DNA of 64,000 bases from positions 232,665,661 to 232,729,660 of the forward strand of contig CM042685.1 in NCBI GenBank assembly GCA_023614405.1. The letters are read 5' to 3'. Made by a program: the position numbers and the translations under genes. Shown in pieces: positions 10,588 to 21,585 of this stretch (position 1 is its first letter; each line of letters begins with the position of its first letter). A model generated the notes under the pieces. It saw only the letters and a program-made list of their open reading frames with translations. It was not told the DNA's origin and made no database searches. Source of the DNA: Avena insularis. Taxonomy: Eukaryota; Streptophyta; Magnoliopsida; Poales; Poaceae.

Positions 10588-12180
10588 TAGCCCAAAGGTT
10601 TCCGGATTGACAAGACCATCAAGCCCTATGATGGCACCACCAAGCCAGCCACATGGTTGCAGGACTACGACAACGCGGTGGAGATTGCCGGAGGCAACCC
10701 CAACATCGCCGTCAAGTACCTCCCATTAATGTTGGCGGGCACGACCCGTCAATGGATCGACGACTTGTCGGATAAATCCATCTTCAATTGGCTGGACATG
10801 CAAGAAGCGTTCACCAAGAACTTTGAGGGTACATACAAGCGTCCCTGCACTGTTGGCGATCTACAGCGGTGCATGCAAGAGAAAGATGAGACATCTCGCG
10901 CCTACCTCTCTCGCTGGCTGGACATGAAGAATTCCTGCACAGGAGTGCAATCTCAGACCGCCATGTCCGCCTTCATCGATGGGTTGGAAAGGGGCACGTT
11001 GCTCCAACATAAGCTGAAGCGCTTGCAGGACAATCACCAGCTTGACTTGAACCAGATGATTCAGTTGGCTAGTGAGTTCGCAGTTGCCGACGATGATGCT
11101 CGGGGCTCCTTGCCGACAACGGCCGTTCCAACTCAAGCTCGGAGGAACAGCAGTACAAAGCGGAAAACCACTCCAGAAGAAAAGCAATCTACCGACATGG
11201 TCGCTATGACTTTTGCAGGACGAGGTGATGGCGGACAACGTGGCCGAGGAAGGGGAGCTGGTCGTGGGCAGCAACGAGGAAGCGAAACTACCTCGGCGCC
11301 ACTCTACGTTCCCCAAACCTACAAGGAGTACCGCAATATGCCGTGCCTCGTACACCTAGACGTCAACGGCAAGGCCACCCATACCAATCGACATTGCAAG
11401 TTCGTCAACAACCTCAAGGAAGACCCGGAGTCCGGCTACAAGCAAAGTCGGAAGAACAGACCGCGAGGCAAGGGCAAGGGGAAGAAGAAGGAGGAGGAGT
11501 CCAAGGATTCAAGTGACATGGACGAGTACGTTGACCCCAAGCACGCTGCCAAGAGCGATGACAAGGGCAAGAACCCCTTCATGAAAAAGGCACCAGGCTA
11601 CCACACTTTCCTTGGCACCCCCATCGTCCGACAACAGAAGACCTCCCTGAGGATCCCGATGGCTACTCTACCCCCAGTTCCCCAGTACCTACGCTGGTCG
11701 GAGGTTCCAATTACTTGGGACAGGACGGACCACCCAGACCTTATCCCTACGGAGAACCAGTACGCCATGGTCATCAACCCCTTGATTGACGGCGTGGAGT
11801 TCACCAAGTGTATGGTGGATAGTGGAAACAACATCAACATCATGTACCTGGATACACTGCAGAAGATGAACTTGACGAAGGCAAACCTAAGGCGGAGCAG
11901 CACCATCTTCCACGGCGTAGTTCCTAGTCGGGAGGCCCGGTCCCTTGGGTGCATTACACTTCAGGTTGCCTTTGGCGATGTTAATAATTACCGCCAAGAG
12001 CGCATGACCTTTGAGGTGGTCCCCTTCAAGAGCGTGTACCACGTCATACTCGGCCGTGACATATTCCACACGTTCATGGCCAAGCCATGCTTCGTCTACA
12101 ACAAACTCAAGATACCCGGACCAAACGGTGTCATCACTATCCGGAAGCTTTACCAAGGCAAGGGACTGCGAGATCAATGA
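10588..12180 (+). pseudogene. Tat gag core and aspartyl protease
   Basis: The gag core begins around RIDKTIKPYDGTTKP (10600), just after an in-frame TAG, and runs with the retrotrans_gag signature (TTRQWIDDL, SYLSRW-like motif, FIDGLERGTLLQHKL). An Arg/Gly-rich basic stretch near 11220-11290, a Cys/His segment and a Lys-rich linker follow. The protease part starts near 11760 and has the catalytic DSG (CMVDSGNNINIMY, about 11815) and the later ILGRD motif near 12046. The longest uninterrupted stretch is 507 codons (10657-12180). It ends at TGA 12178-12180, after which homology continues one frame over, so gag-pro and pol are separated by a shift. Role: capsid formation and polyprotein cleavage. 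Confidence 0.85.
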
Positions 12181-14358
12181 AGCAACCGTTGCGGAAGATG
12201 TCCTCTATAGCGAAGAATTCAAAGAGATCAAGAGCAAGGTCGATGACTCAGAGATGCCCGCGTCGAAGAAGCAGATCTCCGACTCCGCTCCTGCGTTCAA
12301 GGCCGCCATCGAGACCAAGCCAGTGGAACTTGTGGTAGGCGATGCCTCCAAGGTCACCGCCATTGGGATGAACCTGGATCCCAAATAGGAAAGCGCGCTC
12401 GTCGAGTTCCTCGGTGAGAATAGGGACATCTTTGCCTGGCAACCTGCCGACATGAAAGGTGTACCTAGGGAACTTGCCGAGCACAGCTTAAACATTGATC
12501 CAAAATCCAAACCAGTGAAACAACCTCTACGACGCTTTGGAGATGAGAAGAGACGCGCCATTGGCAAAGAGATAGCTAGGTTACTTAAGGCTAGATTTAT
12601 CCGAGAAGTCCTTCACACCCAATGGGTGGCCAATCCTGTACTTGTCCCCAAAAGGGAACCAATGAATTAAGAATGTGCGTTGATTACATCGGCTTGAACA
12701 AAGCATGTCCCAAAGATCCATTTGCTTTGCCTCGCATTGACCAAGTCATTGACTCGACGACTGGCTTGGAACTTTTGTGTTTTCTCGATGCATACTCAGT
12801 ATACCACCAGATCAAGATGAGGAATTCAGACCAATTGGCCACTTCGTTCACTACGCCATACGACATGTTTTGCAATGTTACGATGCCCTTTGGGCTGAAA
12901 AACGCAGGTGCTACGTACCAGCGGACAATGCAACATTGCCTTCACGACCAAATTGGTCGGAACGTTCACGCCTATGTGGACGATATCACGGTGATGTCTA
13001 AAAAGTCAAATGACTTAATCTCTGACTTAAAAGAAACCTTTGATAATCTCCGGAAATACAACATGATGCTTAACCCCAAGAAGTGCGTCTTAGGGGTTCC
13101 AGCCGGCAAATTGTTGGGTTTCATCGTTTCCTAGCACGGAATCGAGGTCAACCCAGAGAAAATCAAGGCCATCTTAAACATAAACCGTCTGACATGCCTA
13201 AAGGACATTCACCGACTAACAGGCTGTGTTGCAGCAGTTAGTCCGTTCGTCAGCCGACTTGGAGAGAAGGCTCTGCCGCTGTACAAGTTGCTGAAGAAGG
13301 CGGAAAAATTCACATGGACGGACGAAGCAGATGCAGCATTGAAGTAGCTCAAGGAGATTCTGTCCTCAGCGCCCATCCTTGTAGCGCCCGAGCCTGGCGA
13401 GCCCCTGTTAATCTACATGGCGGCAACCAACCGGGTAATCAGAATCGTCGTCGTGGTAGAGCGGAAGGAACCAGGCTATGAGAACGGAGCTCAACGACCA
13501 GTTTACTATGCGAGCGAGGTCTTGACGGAGTCCAAGCAGCGTTACCCGCACTACCAGAAGATAGCTTAAGGAGTATTCCTTGCTTCTCGGAAGCTGAGGC
13601 ACTACTTTCAGGAGCACCCAATCACAGTGGTGAGCAAGACTCCACTGTCCGACATAATCAATAACAGCGAAGCTACAGGAAGGGTCGCAAAGTGGGGCAT
13701 TGAACTTGCCGCCTTCGAGATCACTTACAAGAGACGCTAAGCTATCAAGTCACAAGCCTTGGCGGATTTTGTTGCAGATTTGATGGAGATGCCAGATGCT
13801 ACTCCGTTGCCGGAACCAGAGTACTGGGTGATGCACTTTGACGAATCAAAGCTGCTCAACGGCTCGGGGGCTGGTGTATTGCTACAGTCACCAACAGGAG
13901 ACAAGCTACACTACGTTCTGCAGATCCACTTCGAGGCTACAAACAACATGGCGGAGTATGAAGCACTCATTCAAGGTCTTCGTGTAACCAAGGATATTGG
14001 CATCAAGTGCATAATTTGCTATGGAGATTCCGACTTGGTTGCCCAGCAGGTGGCTGGCACCTGGAATGCACGGAACCCTATGATGGCGGCATATCGAGAC
14101 GAAGTGGACGAGATAGCCAAGAGCTTCTTGGGCTACGAAGTCAAGTATATACCTAGGGAGCAATACGAGGCGGCTGATCTGCTATCTAAGCTTGGATCAG
14201 GGCGCAAGAAAATCTCACCAGGAGTTTTCCTAGAGCATCTGCGCACACCATCCGTGAAGGGAGCCGACATCGACAACCCAGATAGAGCTGACTCTTTCGT
14301 CAACATGGTGACCAAGGTCCCTCCGGCTTGGACAAAACCGTTCATGGAATATCTCTAA
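12181..14358 (+). pseudogene. Tat reverse transcriptase and dual RNase H
   Basis: RT homology begins near 12400 (ENRDIFAWQPADM), shifts frame near 12668, and continues with MCVDYIGLNKACPKD and the catalytic YVDD at about 12972. Downstream in the same frame are the connection/first RNase H domain (KFTWTDEADAALK) and a second, archaeal-type RNase H (MHFDESK, NNMAEYEALI, GDSDLV) at 13820-14180. In-frame stops occur near 12386, 13132, 13348, 13567, 13738 and 14356. The first Asp context of the second RNase H is altered (FDESK instead of FDGSK). It would copy the genomic RNA into cDNA in the particle; this copy cannot. Confidence 0.87.
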
Positions 14359-15614
14359 CACGGAACTTTACCCGACGACGAGGTCGAAAGACGGCAAATA
14401 GTACGATGAGCAAAGGGTTATACCATAATCAATGGGAAACTCTACAAAAGGAGCACTACTAGTGTATACCTAAAGTGTGTTTCCCATCTAGAAGGTATGG
14501 TAATCCTACGCGAGATCCATCTCGGAGTTTGCGGGCATCACGCCGCTCCTCGATCGTTGGTCGAAAAGCCTTCCGGCAAGGATTCTCTTGGTGACCGTGA
14601 CGCGAAAGGCACAAGATGGTTGAGACATGCATGGGATGCCAGTATTATGCCCGACAACCACATGTTCCTGCTGAAGAATTGCAAACAATACCAATAACTT
14701 GGATGTTTGTAGTCTGGGGGATAGATGTGGTGGGACCATTGCAGACGGCACCATGTGGGTTTACGCATCTGCTTGTAGCAGTTGATAAATTCACTAAATG
14801 GATAGAAGCTAAACCCATTAGAAAGCTTGATGGGGCAACTGCCCTTAGGTTTGTCCGGGATTTAGTGGTGAGATTTGGTCTCCCACATAGCATTATCACC
14901 GACAACTGTAGCAACTTGTCACTCGGAGAAGTGGAAGCTTATTGTTGGTAGAAGGGCATCCGACTTGACCTCGCATCTGTGGCACATCCACAATCCAATG
15001 GTCAGGTTGAGCGAGCCAATGGATTAATTCTGCAGGGAATCAAGCCACGTCTTGAGGCACCGCTACATAGAGCAGCTGGAGCTTGGGCGGAAGAATTGCC
15101 ATCTGTCTTTGTGGAGTTCTGAACTACACCCAACAGATCTACCGGATACACCCCTTACTTCATGGTATATGGAGCAGAAGCCATCCTGCCTTCTGACATA
15201 CTTCACGATGCACCAAGAGTTGCCGCCTACAGCGAAGATGACGCTAAAGAATCCAGATGCCTAGATGTGGACCTTCTCGAGGAGGAGCACGTTTTGGTAT
15301 GCCAAAGATCCGCCATCTACCAGCAGAAGCTACGCAGCTACCATAGTCGCCGCGTTCGGCATCACTCGTTTAAAGAGGGGGATTTGGTGCTCCGACTTAA
15401 GCAGAAGAAGTCACACAAATTATCCCCACCATGGGAAGGACCATTCATCATAATCAAGGCGCTGGTCAATGGGTCTTACTACCTCGTTGACAATCGTGAA
15501 CTGAAGGATAGACCCAACAAGGATCATAAGCGTAAGCGACGTGACCCGGATGATGACTACCCAGAGCTTGATCGTCCATGGAACATAGCACAGCTATGTC
15601 CTTTTTACACTTAG
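14359..15614 (+). pseudogene. Tat integrase
   Basis: The zinc-binding region is partly visible (HLGVCGHHAA at about 14520-14550, CMGCQYYAR at about 14630), with a frameshift near 14570 between the two halves. The core has the first catalytic Asp in GIDVVGP, the second in ITDNCSNL (a Gly-to-Cys change next to it) and the Glu in NGQVERANG. In-frame stops occur near 14407, 14949 and 15120. The C-terminal part (15162-15614) is open and ends in a typical Tat tail with PPWEGPFIIIKAL and WNIAQLCPFYT. Integrase would insert the cDNA into nuclear DNA. Confidence 0.87.
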
Positions 15615-16125
15615 AATTTTTTATCTAATTGTGTACCTCTTATATGATCAATGAAATAAAGCTCTCTGGTTCACTCATATTTCTGAGTCTTTTACCTCCT
15701 TTAGTGTTCATTTTTGGATCATGTAAAACCTTTATGCACAAGTTTTGTGATTGCACTCGTGAAAATTCCGCCTACGGGTGTTAGCTTAAGTTTCCTGGTC
15801 TACACGTTCTTTGTCGTTTTTATGTGGATTCTAGAGTAGTGACTTTCGGCACTCATTGTCGGCGATTTTGTGCTTAGGTTATTGACGGTGCCATTGGGCA
15901 TCATCACTGGCGCATGGTTCGAGCTTGAGTCTTCCGACTCACGAAAAGTCAAGCATAAGAACCAAAGTAATGGATAAGCCAACACTTGCTTAAACAATAT
16001 ATACATGCTGGAAACTGATTCTTAAGTAACAGGACATACAACATTGTTTTCCGCCTTAAGTTACATCAATAAGTTTTTTTTCCGCATACGCACCAAAGGT
16101 GAAACAAATATTACAAAGTTGTTTT
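15615..16125. terminator. Non-coding gap after pol with an AATAAA signal
   Basis: AATAAA at 15655-15660 lies about 40 bases after the integrase stop on the plus strand. The rest of the gap holds no gene. It also serves as 3' flank for the antisense ORF that ends at 16126. Confidence 0.4.
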
Positions 16126-19100
16126 TCATTCCATTGGCGCAGGCGACTTGGAAGCAGCGTCATCACCAGCAGGAGAACCACCCTCGAAGTCAGCGGTGTG
16201 AAGAGACTCGGAGGAGCTTTGGTTACCGCCATCGATGGTGTTCATTGGCACGAAAACATTGATATCGACCAAGTCGGCAACTCTAGTGTCATAACCCGCG
16301 AGCGACGACAAGATGGATTCATGGTTAATCTCTTGGCCATCGTCGTCTACGTTGGGAATGCCAGAGGTCACCGTGTCGATGTCGGCATCTTCATAGTGTG
16401 CCTTCACCATTGACAGCGCCATCCTTGCTCCAGCCCGTGCACATGAAGCTTTCCAGCTTGTGATACGCTCGGGGGCTCGGCGCAAAATCTCCGAGTACTT
16501 CGCCACGGAGTCCGATGCCTTGATGTTGATCTGGAGGGGCTTGGCAATCTCTTTGGCTTGCGTGATGGCGGTGTTGATGAAGTTGCCGGCAAGAACCATG
16601 CATTCCTTGGCTGGAGGAGGCGACCGGGTTAAACCCATAGGAACTGCAAATTCTGACAAGGAGCACATGAGTTCAACAATTCAGAGTACCCAGACTACAT
16701 AAATCCAAGACGGAGAAAACTTACTGAAGATGCTGGCCTTAGCTTGCCAGAGGGTGTCCACCAAGGATTCTTTCTCTTGTTGGAGGATCTTATACGCCTC
16801 ATGATGGCGTTGATTCTGCTCATCGGCAGCTTGCTTCTGATCTCTTAAGATCGAGATCTCCTCCTTCAAGCGATTGATTTCCTCGGTGGAGGAGTCCTGC
16901 AGGACCTTCATTGACTCCTCATGCATTTTTAGCATGTCCTTCCTCTCCTGCTTAAGAATTTTGTTCTCGCTATCTAGCTCTTGAATGTGCTTGGATTGCT
17001 CGACAATATTCTTGGCCTTGGCGATGGTTTCTGCAAGTCGGAGAAAGCAAAGTACACAGTAAGTACTCGGAGAATATGGACACAAAACCAAGTTGGAATG
17101 CGAAAAAGAAAACAGACGCTTGCTCTTGGTGATCTGTTCCTTCAAGAAGGCAGTTTTAACCTTTTCAGCTTCCAAGTCCGCGCGCATCTTCTGATACTTG
17201 TCGTTGGCCATGCCCCTCCGAGCATTCTCGTTCTATGGAAAACGGAAAAAGTTAAACGTTGTTTGGTCTGCTTGGAGCATCTAGCCGGAAATTTTCCACC
17301 TAGACGCTCGGGGACTACAGCGAGAGTTTTTAACTTAGCAATATGCTTAGCTTTTATTTAAGCATTTAGTCGGAACTAATTCAGTTCTCGATTAGAAGCT
17401 TGGGGGATACTGTATAAAGTTTTTAACTCGGATATATGCTTAGCTTTTCTTTAAGCATCTAGTCGGAACTAATTCAGTTACAACTAGAGGCTTGGGGGCT
17501 ACAATATTGAAATTTATAAACACTGCGTATGCTACTCTTAAAGCATCTAGTCAGAATTATTCATTCCACCTAGACGCTCGGGGGCTACAGCGAGAGTTTT
17601 TAACTTAGCAATATGCTTAGCTTTTCTTTAAGCATTTAGTCGGAACTAATTCAGTTCTCGATTAGAAGCTTGGGGGATACAGTATAAAGTTTTTAACTCG
17701 AATATATGCTTAGCTTTTCTTTAAGCATCTAGTCGGAACTAATTCAGTTACAACTAGAGGCTTGGGGGCTACAATATTGAAATTTATAAACACTGCGTAT
17801 GCTACTCTTAAAGCATCTAGTCAGAATTATTCATTCCACCTATCTGCTAGGGGGCTACAGTGAGAGGTTTTCTATCTTAGTCAATCTTAGAGCATATAGA
17901 CGCAAAAACCTATGGTTTTCCGTCTACATCCTCGGGGGCTACAGTGGGATACTCATATAAAATGCAAAAGGCAAATAAAACTGACAATTGCAATGATCTT
18001 GAGGTTTGTAGCGCTCTCGGCCAGTAGCTTGCCAAAGGATTCGCTGTTTCCTTGCAAGATCTCTGCTTGTCGGAGGAGCTCCTCTAGACCGCACGTCGGA
18101 GATGTCGGTGCTGCACTAGGGACCAGAGCAGTGCTACCTGGTGTAAGTACCGGATAGACTATCTTTGGATAAGCTATGGCTTTCTTGGGTGTGCGCCATG
18201 TGGCAGTACTGCTTCCACCACCGCCTTACCGCCACCGATGACATCCTTAGCCAGAGCTTCAGCCATTTGGTGGGCGGCCCTCTCCTGTGTTGCCTGCTCG
18301 TCGACAACAGCGACCTCGGTAGAGGCACCTGAGTCCACTTCCATGGCGGAAGGTCCAGATGCCTCCTTAGCTTGTGAGCTTGTCGGGGCAGATGAAGGCT
18401 TGACGGAGGGAGTGGCAGGGGCGATGGCGGGAGATGCGTCGCGATGCAGCATGTCCTTAATGGTTCTAGAAGCCCCCAATTTGGAGGTCTTCTTTAGGCT
18501 GGTCGTGGCTTTCTTCCTGAAACGTGCAAAATGCATAAGTATAGGAGCAAGACAGATAAATAGACAATGTCGGAGGAAAAGGAACTTACACAAGTGGGGG
18601 TGCTTTGGCAAAGGGGATCCCGGTAATCTTTATTTTCTCCGCCTCCAGGGCGGCAGTAGTCTTCTTGGAGGCTCCACCCTCCGTCTTCTTCTTCTTGCCT
18701 CCGTCGGCAGCGTCAGAGGTGGAGCTCTTCCGCTTTCGTGCCAACGGAGCATCGTTGTCGGACACGACGGTGACTTCCTTCATCTTTGGATCGTAGATTT
18801 GAGGAGCCATGCTGTCCTCATCTATGTCGCTAAGCTGTAAAGTGAAGAACCACTTTGTTAGATGAGATGGCATTTGCTAGACGGAAGAACTAGAGTATAT
18901 GTCATACACGGAAAGTAAATAACTACCTTTGGGCACTTGCCGTCTACGAACATGTCGTAGGTGATGGTGAAGCCACGCTTCTTGTCCTTCACCTTGACTA
19001 TGTCCTTATGGCGGAGCTTGACGGAGTCACTCGAGAAGTTGTCCACGGATATGTGGAGGCTATCCCTTCTATCGCTGGTATACTCGTGCATGAGCTTCAC

Positions 19101-19985
19101 GCGGTGCTGCAGAGGTTAGATTCGCCTGATGAACGAGCACATGGCTAGGTCCAAGCCGGTCAAACCCGTCTCTACGAACCATTCTATCCGCCTTATGGTG
19201 CGGGAAGCATCGAGGTCGGAGGGAAGGGAGGCCTAGGATCTCCATGACGAGGCTTCAGCGGCGGCTCCGTCAACGAAGTTCGGGTACGTTACTTGTCGGC
19301 CAGCCAGAGGGATATCTTGGCCGTAGAAGTAAGTACGCTGCCAGTTTTTGCAGGACTCGTGGCCGACGATGTCGGGGAACCGCCGGCCAGGACGGATCTT
19401 GAAGCTTATGGTGCCGCAATTCCTAAGTTCTTCCTTACTGGCTCCGGCTTCACGTTTGACGGTGAAGAAGTACACAAAGATATCTAGCCTAGGCTTTATC
19501 CCTAAGTAACCCTCACAGTGCGCCACGTTGTTGCTAAGCACTAAGATACTGTTGGGAGAAAGGTTTTGGGGCTGGACTCTATAGTAGTTTAAGACAGAGA
19601 GGAAGAAGTTGGAGATGGGCAGGGAGACGCCGCGTACCAGTTGGGCTTTGAGGTACACTTTTTCTCCGACTTGGGGAGAAGGTGTCACCTCGCCTGCCGG
19701 TGCCGCCCGGCAGGCGAGCCCCTCTATCGCAGGGAGGTAGCCCTCGGCGATCAGCTCCTGGATGTCGCGGTTTGTGATGTCTGAACCACGCCAGTCGCCC
19801 TTGTGAGAATCGAGCTCCTCCTCCAACGGCTCCAGTGCCGCTGGATTATGGTCGCCGCCGGTGGACTCAACCACCACCGAGACGGGGGTGACCAAGCCCT
19901 CTGGGGGCACGACGACAGAGCTCGTCGGCTTCTCCACGGCTTCGCTCGACGCCGCCATGGAAGGGGAAGTGCTACTGCTAGCCAT
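16126..19985 (-). pseudogene. Antisense spliced ORF of the Tat element (putative gypsy-type transposon domain)
   Basis: A multi-exon gene antisense to gag-pol, starting at ATG 19983-19985. Exon 1 holds the plant 'putative gypsy type transposon' domain (Transposase_28, PF04195-like), with SNFFLSVLNYYRVQPQNLSP and, after an in-frame TAG at 19233 and TAA near 19119, TGLDLAMCSFIRRI. Introns with GT...AG ends can be read at 18926-18835, 18589-18517 (phase-compatible across the junction) and 16724-16653, and probably near 17110-17030. Later exons encode a nuclear-localisation-like KRKSS...GGKKKK region, an Ala/Ser-rich linker, a long coiled coil (16740-17211) and an acidic C-terminus ending at 16126. 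The function is unknown. Antisense ORFs of this type occur in other Tat elements. The two stops make this copy broken. Confidence 0.75.
17297..17942 (+). repeat. Tandem array of about 90 bp units, each with a PPT-like motif
   Basis: Eight copies of a G-rich motif like CTTGGGGGCTAC occur at about 17307, 17399, 17491, 17577, 17669, 17761, 17847 and 17931. Spacing is 92, 92, 86, 92, 92, 86 and 84. Three unit types alternate, so a 270 bp higher-order unit (17297-17566) is repeated almost exactly at 17567-17836. The motif matches the real PPT at 20575-20587 (CTCTGGGGGCTAC). On the minus strand the array falls in an intron-like gap of the antisense ORF. Confidence 0.85.
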
Positions 19986-20574
19986 GGAGTGAGTTTGGAG
20001 GTGATTGGTGCGGATTGGGGCTAGGGTTTTTCACGAGTTTTCGCGGAGAGCTCGAGGAGGCACGTGCTGGAGGAAGAAGACGATGCGGGGAGAGAATGAG
20101 GTGAAAAGTAAAAGGTTCACCGCAGTTACTATTTATCATCTCTAGCATCAAGATTCGTGCAGCCTGATTGGACGGTTGCCGCGTAGACGACGTGTTCGCG
20201 AACGTGCGCGGAAATTTCGCCACGTCCCCAATCGTCACCGCCAACGGTTCGTATCGCTCGCACGGGAAAATCGGACATGATTGCATTCTCTGCATGTGTG
20301 AGTTACGAGGCGTCGCTGACCTATGTCTACGTCTCCCTAGCTGACATAGGCAGATGAGCCATCACATCAAAAGATTCCGGCATGGACGGATCCAGTCCGG
20401 CTATGGAAGAGTATGATGGAAGATTCAACATTTCTCCGACTTACGTGTTGAAAACGGACAAAACCTTGCAGGGTTCTTTGGGAGGACTACAAGATATTGT
20501 GTGAAGATTTCCTGACATCCAACTAGACGGAGCATTCCACACGAAGAGGCAAGACAGTGCAAGATCTCGGAGTT
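19986..20574. other. 3' non-coding region of the Tat element upstream of the PPT
   Basis: About 590 bp between the antisense ORF start and the PPT. It should hold the promoter of the antisense gene; nothing definite was recognised. Short ORFs here look like chance. Confidence 0.4.
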
Positions 20575-20587
20575 CTCTGGGGGCTAC
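20575..20587 (+). other. Polypurine tract of the Tat element
   Basis: CTCTGGGGGCTAC directly precedes the right LTR. It is the plus-strand DNA priming site. Confidence 0.85.
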
Positions 20588-21135
20588 TGTTGGGTATATG
20601 CTATATGGGTACCTCATAGCATGTATCCTATCCGGATAACCCGGGTGGCCCACAGTTGGTAGCATGGCCCATGGCTTGCTGGGCGGCCCAGTTAGATGGA
20701 TCCAGAAGAGAGGCCCATGCCGGATAAATGAAGGCTACGGTTGGAGTCACCGACGTACCCGGAGCCTTGGAGTACAAGACAAGCTAGACTAGTCATAGTC
20801 AGTGTAGGACTCTGTAACCTGTCCGGCTAGGACTTTTCCCTATAACCCTAGGACCTGGCGACTATATAAGTCGGGCCTATGGGAGCCTTTAGGGCACAAT
20901 CTCAGACGATCAAGTAGCGATTAGCACAAACCTCGCACATCGAACCTATCTCTGTAACTCGGCGTATTGCCCTTATAGTGATTTATAGCAGGAGTAGGGT
21001 TCCGCCACCGTTGTGGGATCTGAACTTGGGTAAGCTGTGTTACCTCGTACCCGTCAACCGTCCGCCTTCCCCCACGTCTCTAAATACGCACTGTGAGGAC
21101 CCCTCCATGGCGTACTCGTCGGCAATACCACGACA
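20588..21135 (+). repeat. 3' LTR of the Tat element (548 bp)
   Basis: Starts TGTTGGGTATATGC and ends ACCACGACA. It differs from the 5' LTR at about 19 positions plus one indel by eye. Confidence 0.94.
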
Positions 21136-21140
21136 GAAAT
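21136..21140. repeat. Target site duplication, right copy (GAAAT)
   Basis: Matches 7684-7688. Element A gag sequence resumes here. Confidence 0.93.
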
Positions 21141-21385
21141 ACGCGCAACTTGACCACATCAGGGTAAATATCTTTAATGCGCATCATATCACATATTTTA
21201 GTGAAAGTGTTCAAGTGCATACCTGCGTCCTCAATAGCAGAGCCTCCAAATTGATTCTGTTGAACCAAACTTAAATAGTGGGGCTTAATTTCATAGTCCT
21301 CAACAATAATTGCTGGCTGGGTAATACGAGTAAACAAATAATCAATGTTGGGAGTTGCAAACTCCCCAAGTTTCTTTTCAGCCAT
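21136..21385 (-). pseudogene. Athila gag N-terminus of element A, displaced piece
   Basis: N-terminal gag of element A, starting at ATG 21383-21385 with MAEKKLGEFATPN, a typical Athila-type gag start. The frame is open up to the Tat insertion point and continues in the same frame at 7688 once one target-duplication copy is discounted. The start codon is supported by the PBS about 170 bp upstream. The start is about 13.7 kb from the rest of the gene in the present DNA, so no product is expected. Confidence 0.85.
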
Positions 21386-21555
21386 ATTACCTATGTTTTT
21401 GGGTTTTCTTAAAAAAACTTATGATCGTAAATACAAGAACTTAAAGACTAACTATTTTTTTGGTTTTTAAATAAAGATTGCAAGCAAACTAAGAAAATTA
21501 AAAGCAAGAATTAAAACTAGCAAGGTTCCTAATAACCTTACCAGGGTAGCTATTG

Positions 21556-21575
21556 CTTCCCCGACAACGTCACCA
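21556..21575 (-). other. Primer binding site of element A (degenerate)
   Basis: The minus strand reads TGGTGACGTTGTCGGGGAAG, close to the Athila-type PBS TGGCGCCGTTGCCGGGG and to the PBS of element V at 44850-44866. It is separated from the LTR by about ten bases, mostly A on the plus strand. Confidence 0.78.
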
Positions 21576-21585
21576 AAAAAAGGGT

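Larger units (their letters stand above)
7689..21135 (+). mobile_element. Complete Tat-lineage Ty3/gypsy retrotransposon (13,447 bp)
   Basis: Two LTRs of 549 and 548 bp, TG...CA ends, the GAAAT duplication, PBS, gag-protease, RT with two RNase H domains, integrase, a 3' antisense spliced ORF, and a PPT directly before the right LTR. The second (archaeal-type) RNase H and the antisense 3' ORF are Tat hallmarks. LTRs differ by about 19 substitutions and one indel by eye (about 3.5%). With a grass retrotransposon rate of 1.3e-8 per site per year this implies about 1.3-1.4 million years. All coding regions on the plus strand carry stops or frameshifts, so this copy is defective. The named Triticeae family was not identified. 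Confidence 0.93.

Noticed and set aside
10028..10729. A 233-codon Arg/His-rich plus-strand ORF in the Tat element
   Set aside because: It overlaps the gag frame and is a shadow of its basic, GC-rich sequence; no domain is visible.
17297..17942. CRISPR array
   Set aside because: The repeats are head-to-tail full units with no unique spacers, in a plant retrotransposon.
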